From NCBI GenBank assembly GCA_023474345.1, contig JAMCXS010000030.1, forward strand, positions 31,748 to 95,747: a DNA stretch of 64,000 nt. Reading direction: 5' to 3'. Shown in pieces: positions 61,441 to 64,000 of the stretch (positions within the stretch are counted from its first letter, which is position 1; the number at the start of each line of letters is the position of its first letter). Position numbers and translations under genes: made by a program. Below the pieces are notes generated by a model, which saw nothing but the letters and a program-made list of their open reading frames with translations, did not search any database and had not been told where the DNA came from. This stretch comes from Acidobacteriota bacterium (lineage in GTDB: Bacteria; Acidobacteriota; Terriglobia; UBA7540).

Positions 61441-64000
61441 TCAGCGTACGACCACACGGGTGGAATCAGCGGCAGGGCTGGTTTCGACTTCAGGTTTTCC
61501 GGTTGGGCCAATCCGCATCCCGTAGAACGACCGGTAAACAAAGAAATAGGATATCGCGAAGAAGACGGCTGCCAGGGCGTGCGTCAGTCCGCTGCCGTTA
61601 GTTGCGGTCAGTTTGACGGCAAGTTCCACTGCCAGCAAACCGAACAGGGTGGTGAACTTGATAATCGGGTTCAGGGCCACCGAGGAGGTGTCCTTAAACG
61701 GATCTCCAACCGTATCTCCGACAACCGTAGCATCGTGGAGGTCCGTTCCTTTTTCCTTCAACTCGACCTCGACGATCTTCTTGGCGTTATCCCACGCCGC
61801 GCCCGCATTGGCCATAAAGATGGCCTGATAGAGTCCGGAAATCGCGATTGAAATCAGATAGCCGACGAAAAAGAACGGGTCGAGGAAAGCAAAAGCCAGA
61901 GTCACGAAGAACACTGCGATGAAGATGTTCAACATACCCTTCTGAGCATACTGCGTACAGATCGCTACAACCTTCTTGCTGTCGCTGGCGGAGGCTTTTT
62001 CCACCCCTTCCAACCGGATGTTAGCCTTGATGAACTCTACAGCACGATACGCACCCGTGGTGACGGCCTGGGTTGAAGCGCCGGTAAACCAATAGATCAC
62101 CGCTCCGCCGGAAACCAGCCCCAGCACAAAGGGCGCATGCAACAACGATAATTTGCTCACATTGGCGGTGAGGCCGTTCGTAAGCGCCATGATCGTAGCG
62201 AAAATCATGGTCGTGGCGCCAACCACTGCTGTGCCGATCAGCACCGGCTTAGCGGTGGCCTTGAAGGTGTTGCCGGCGCCGTCGTTGGCTTCCAACATAT
62301 CTTTGGCTCGGTCGAAGTTTACATCTATGTTGAAGTCCCGCTTGACTTCACGTTCTACGTTTGGAATGTTCTCGATAAGGGAGAGTTCGTAGACAGATTG
62401 CGCATTGTCCGCCACCGGCCCGTAAGAGTCGACGGCAATCGTTACTGGACCCATGCCCAGGAATCCGAATGCCACCAGTCCAAAGGCGAAGACCGGCGCC
62501 GCCAGCATGATGCTTTCCAGCCCTCGCAGGCTGACCCACGAACCAATCGCCATCAACACCATCATGGTGAGGCCCAAGTAGTAACTCGAGTAATTGCCGG
62601 AGACGAACCCGGATAGGATATCGAGCGACGCTCCGCCTTCACGTGCGGAAGCCATCACTTCCTTAACGTGCCGGGACTCGGTGGAGGTAAATACCTTGAC
62701 GAGCTCGGGAATCAGCGCTCCGGCCAAGGTCCCGCAGCTTACGATCGTTGAAAGCTTCCACCACATCGTGGGATCGCCCCCCAGGTCCGGCACAATGAAC
62801 GCAGAGACGAGGTATGTAAGGCCGATAGAGGCAAACGATGTGATCCAAACGAGAGAGGTAAGCGGGATTTCGAAGTTCATCCTCTCAGCGTGTGCGTAAC
62901 GCGCTTTGGCAAAGGCGGCGTTGATGTAATAAGCGGCCGCAGCGGCTATCAGCATCACGATGCGGATCACAAATATCCAGACCAGCAATTGGAGCTTGAT
63001 GACAGGGTTTCGCACGCCCAGCAGAATGAAGGTGATGAGCGCCACGCCGGTTACCCCGTAAGTCTCAAAGCCATCGGCGGTCGGCCCAACCGAATCGCCA
63101 GCGTTGTCCCCTGTACAGTCGGCGATGACGCCGGGATTGCGCGCGTCGTCTTCCTTGATTTTAAAGACGATTTTCATCAGATCGGATCCAATATCTGCAA
63201 TTTTGGTGAAGATGCCTCCGGCAATCCGCAAGGCCGCGGCGCCCAGGGACTCGCCAATCGCAAAGCCGATAAAGCACGGCCCGGCATAGTCGCCCGGAAC
63301 AAATAGCAGAATGATGAGCATCATCAGCAGTTCAACGCTGATGAGCATCATGCCCACGCTCATGCCGGAGCGCACGGGGATCTTATAAACGGGGTAGGGC
63401 TTGCCTTCCAGGCTGGCAAAAGCGGTCCGGGAATTCGCAAAAGTATTCACCCGGATACCGAACCACGCCACCCCGTAGCTGCCGCAGATTCCTATAATAC
63501 TGAACAGTAAGATGATGGCCACCCGTCCAGGATCGTATTTGAGCAGCACTCCGAAATACAACAGGATGATGGCAGCAATGAAGGCCCAGAGAAGAAGGAG
63601 AAACTTGCCTTGCTGGATCAGGTACGTCTTGCACGTTTCCCAGATCAATTGGGAAATCTCAGCCATCGAGCGGTGTACAGGCAGGTCCCTCAGACGGCTG
63701 TACATGGCCAGTCCAAACAGCAAGCCAAAGGCGCAGAACAGGATGCCGAACATCAGCAGGTGATGGCCAGTTATTGTCCCATCCAGAAACTTGACCTTGG
63801 TGAAATCCGGGAGCTGCAAATTAGCTTCGCCGGTAGGTTGTTCGGCAGTCTGCGCCAAAGCTGAGCTTGCGGTGCTGCCGCAGATTCCTATAATACTGAA
63901 CAGTAAGATGATGGCCACCCGTCCAGGATCGTATTTGAGCAGCACTCCGAAATACAACAGGATGATGGCAGCAATGAAGGCCCAGAGAAGAAGGAGAAAC
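61441..64000 (-). CDS. hppA: Membrane-bound inorganic pyrophosphatase (partial at 5' end)
   Basis: Ion-translocating pyrophosphatase with about 16 helices, coupling PPi hydrolysis to H+ or Na+ transport. Catalytic Asp-rich motifs are KEDDARNPGVIADCTGDNAGD and the late DATVVGDTVGDPFKDT. At the K+-dependence position it carries Lys in GNTFKATAKP, predicting a K+-independent enzyme. Residues about 29-46 (TASSALAQTAEQ) look like the end of a signal peptide. The first 28 residues of the frame duplicate residues about 132-159, so the true N-terminus lies outside the window and the sequence before 63874 in this frame is doubtful. Confidence 0.9.
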   Translation of the reverse strand, partial: FLLLLWAFIAAIILLYFGVLLKYDPGRVAIILLFSIIGICGSTASSALAQTAEQPTGEANLQLPDFTKVKFLDGTITGHHLLMFGILFCAFGLLFGLAMYSRLRDLPVHRSMAEISQLIWETCKTYLIQQGKFLLLLWAFIAAIILLYFGVLLKYDPGRVAIILLFSIIGICGSYGVAWFGIRVNTFANSRTAFASLEGKPYPVYKIPVRSGMSVGMMLISVELLMMLIILLFVPGDYAGPCFIGFAIGESLGAAALRIAGGIFTKIADIGSDLMKIVFKIKEDDARNPGVIADCTGDNAGDSVGPTADGFETYGVTGVALITFILLGVRNPVIKLQLLVWIFVIRIVMLIAAAAAYYINAAFAKARYAHAERMNFEIPLTSLVWITSFASIGLTYLVSAFIVPDLGGDPTMWWKLSTIVSCGTLAGALIPELVKVFTSTESRHVKEVMASAREGGASLDILSGFVSGNYSSYYLGLTMMVLMAIGSWVSLRGLESIMLAAPVFAFGLVAFGFLGMGPVTIAVDSYGPVADNAQSVYELSLIENIPNVEREVKRDFNIDVNFDRAKDMLEANDGAGNTFKATAKPVLIGTAVVGATTMIFATIMALTNGLTANVSKLSLLHAPFVLGLVSGGAVIYWFTGASTQAVTTGAYRAVEFIKANIRLEGVEKASASDSKKVVAICTQYAQKGMLNIFIAVFFVTLAFAFLDPFFFVGYLISIAISGLYQAIFMANAGAAWDNAKKIVEVELKEKGTDLHDATVVGDTVGDPFKDTSSVALNPIIKFTTLFGLLAVELAVKLTATNGSGLTHALAAVFFAISYFFVYRSFYGMRIGPTGKPEVETSPAADSTRVVVR
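63478..63604. repeat. 127-bp exact direct repeat, internal copy
   Basis: Identical over 127 bases to 63874-64000, offset 396 bp (132 codons, in frame). This copy lies in the hppA body (helical region at about residues 132-160), where it fits the protein. Confidence 0.9.
63874..64000. repeat. 127-bp exact direct repeat at the window edge
   Basis: Identical to 63478-63604 and running to the edge. The encoded helix then duplicates an internal one and lies before the signal-peptide end, where it makes no sense for the protein. Confidence 0.9.

Overview
The window reads as chromosomal DNA of a diderm bacterium, most probably an Acidobacteriota member. Outer-membrane-type genes (OmpA-like lipoprotein, PqiC-like lipoprotein, AmiC-type amidase), a large SBBP-repeat protein with choice-of-anchor-D domains, the order amiC - GerMN - rph - rdgB, a HemQ-type protein and a PilZ remnant of the type common in that phylum all point there. 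This is inference from gene content; there is no rRNA or other marker to test it. I see no tRNA, rRNA, CRISPR array or prophage.

Layout. 0.1-6.3 kb: old yellow enzyme, NapH-like polyferredoxin, a two-gene module (small unknown protein plus stand-alone ClpB-D2-like AAA+ ATPase) behind a near-perfect palindrome, and a P1B metal ATPase with a TPC motif. 6.6-12.7 kb: translation block ffh-rpsP-khpA-rimM-trmD-rplS-rnhB-pyrC. 12.9-14.2 kb: TPR exoprotein. 14.6-22.5 kb: polysaccharide deacetylase, receiver protein, then ACP, ketosynthase, glycosyltransferase, PaaK-like adenylating enzyme, HAD phosphatase and class III aminotransferase, which look like a compact, uncharacterised (glyco)lipid or amino-lipid pathway. 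22.7-26.6 kb: giant beta-propeller exoprotein. 26.7-27.0 kb: a fossil of a type IV pilus operon, in which the first codons of pilM are joined to a scrap of the pilQ secretin domain. 27.1-30.9 kb: pepP-accB-accC-thiE. 30.9-41.9 kb: two amino acid permeases, SpoIIE phosphatase, K+ channel, nnrDE, tsaE, lipoprotein, enoyl-ACP-reductase-like SDR, ispH. 42-49.6 kb (minus strand): nth, a beta-hydroxyacid dehydrogenase, hemQ, OmpA, rdgB, rph, GerMN, amidase. 49.8-64 kb: more loosely packed accessory region with secreted proteins, DUF255 thioredoxin protein, sugar genes (rhaM, UroD-like, YhcH), a RAYT transposase with its REP elements, alpha/beta hydrolase, rhodanese, pseudogenes, and membrane pyrophosphatase running off the right edge.

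The most notable non-gene signal is a family of short palindromes preceded by GTAG (or followed by CTAC when inverted). They flank the RAYT gene as an inverted pair, recur as doublets near it, and occur once far away at 21.0 kb, overlapping a stop codon. The right edge holds an exact 127-bp direct repeat that makes the pyrophosphatase N-terminus unreliable and suggests an assembly artefact.
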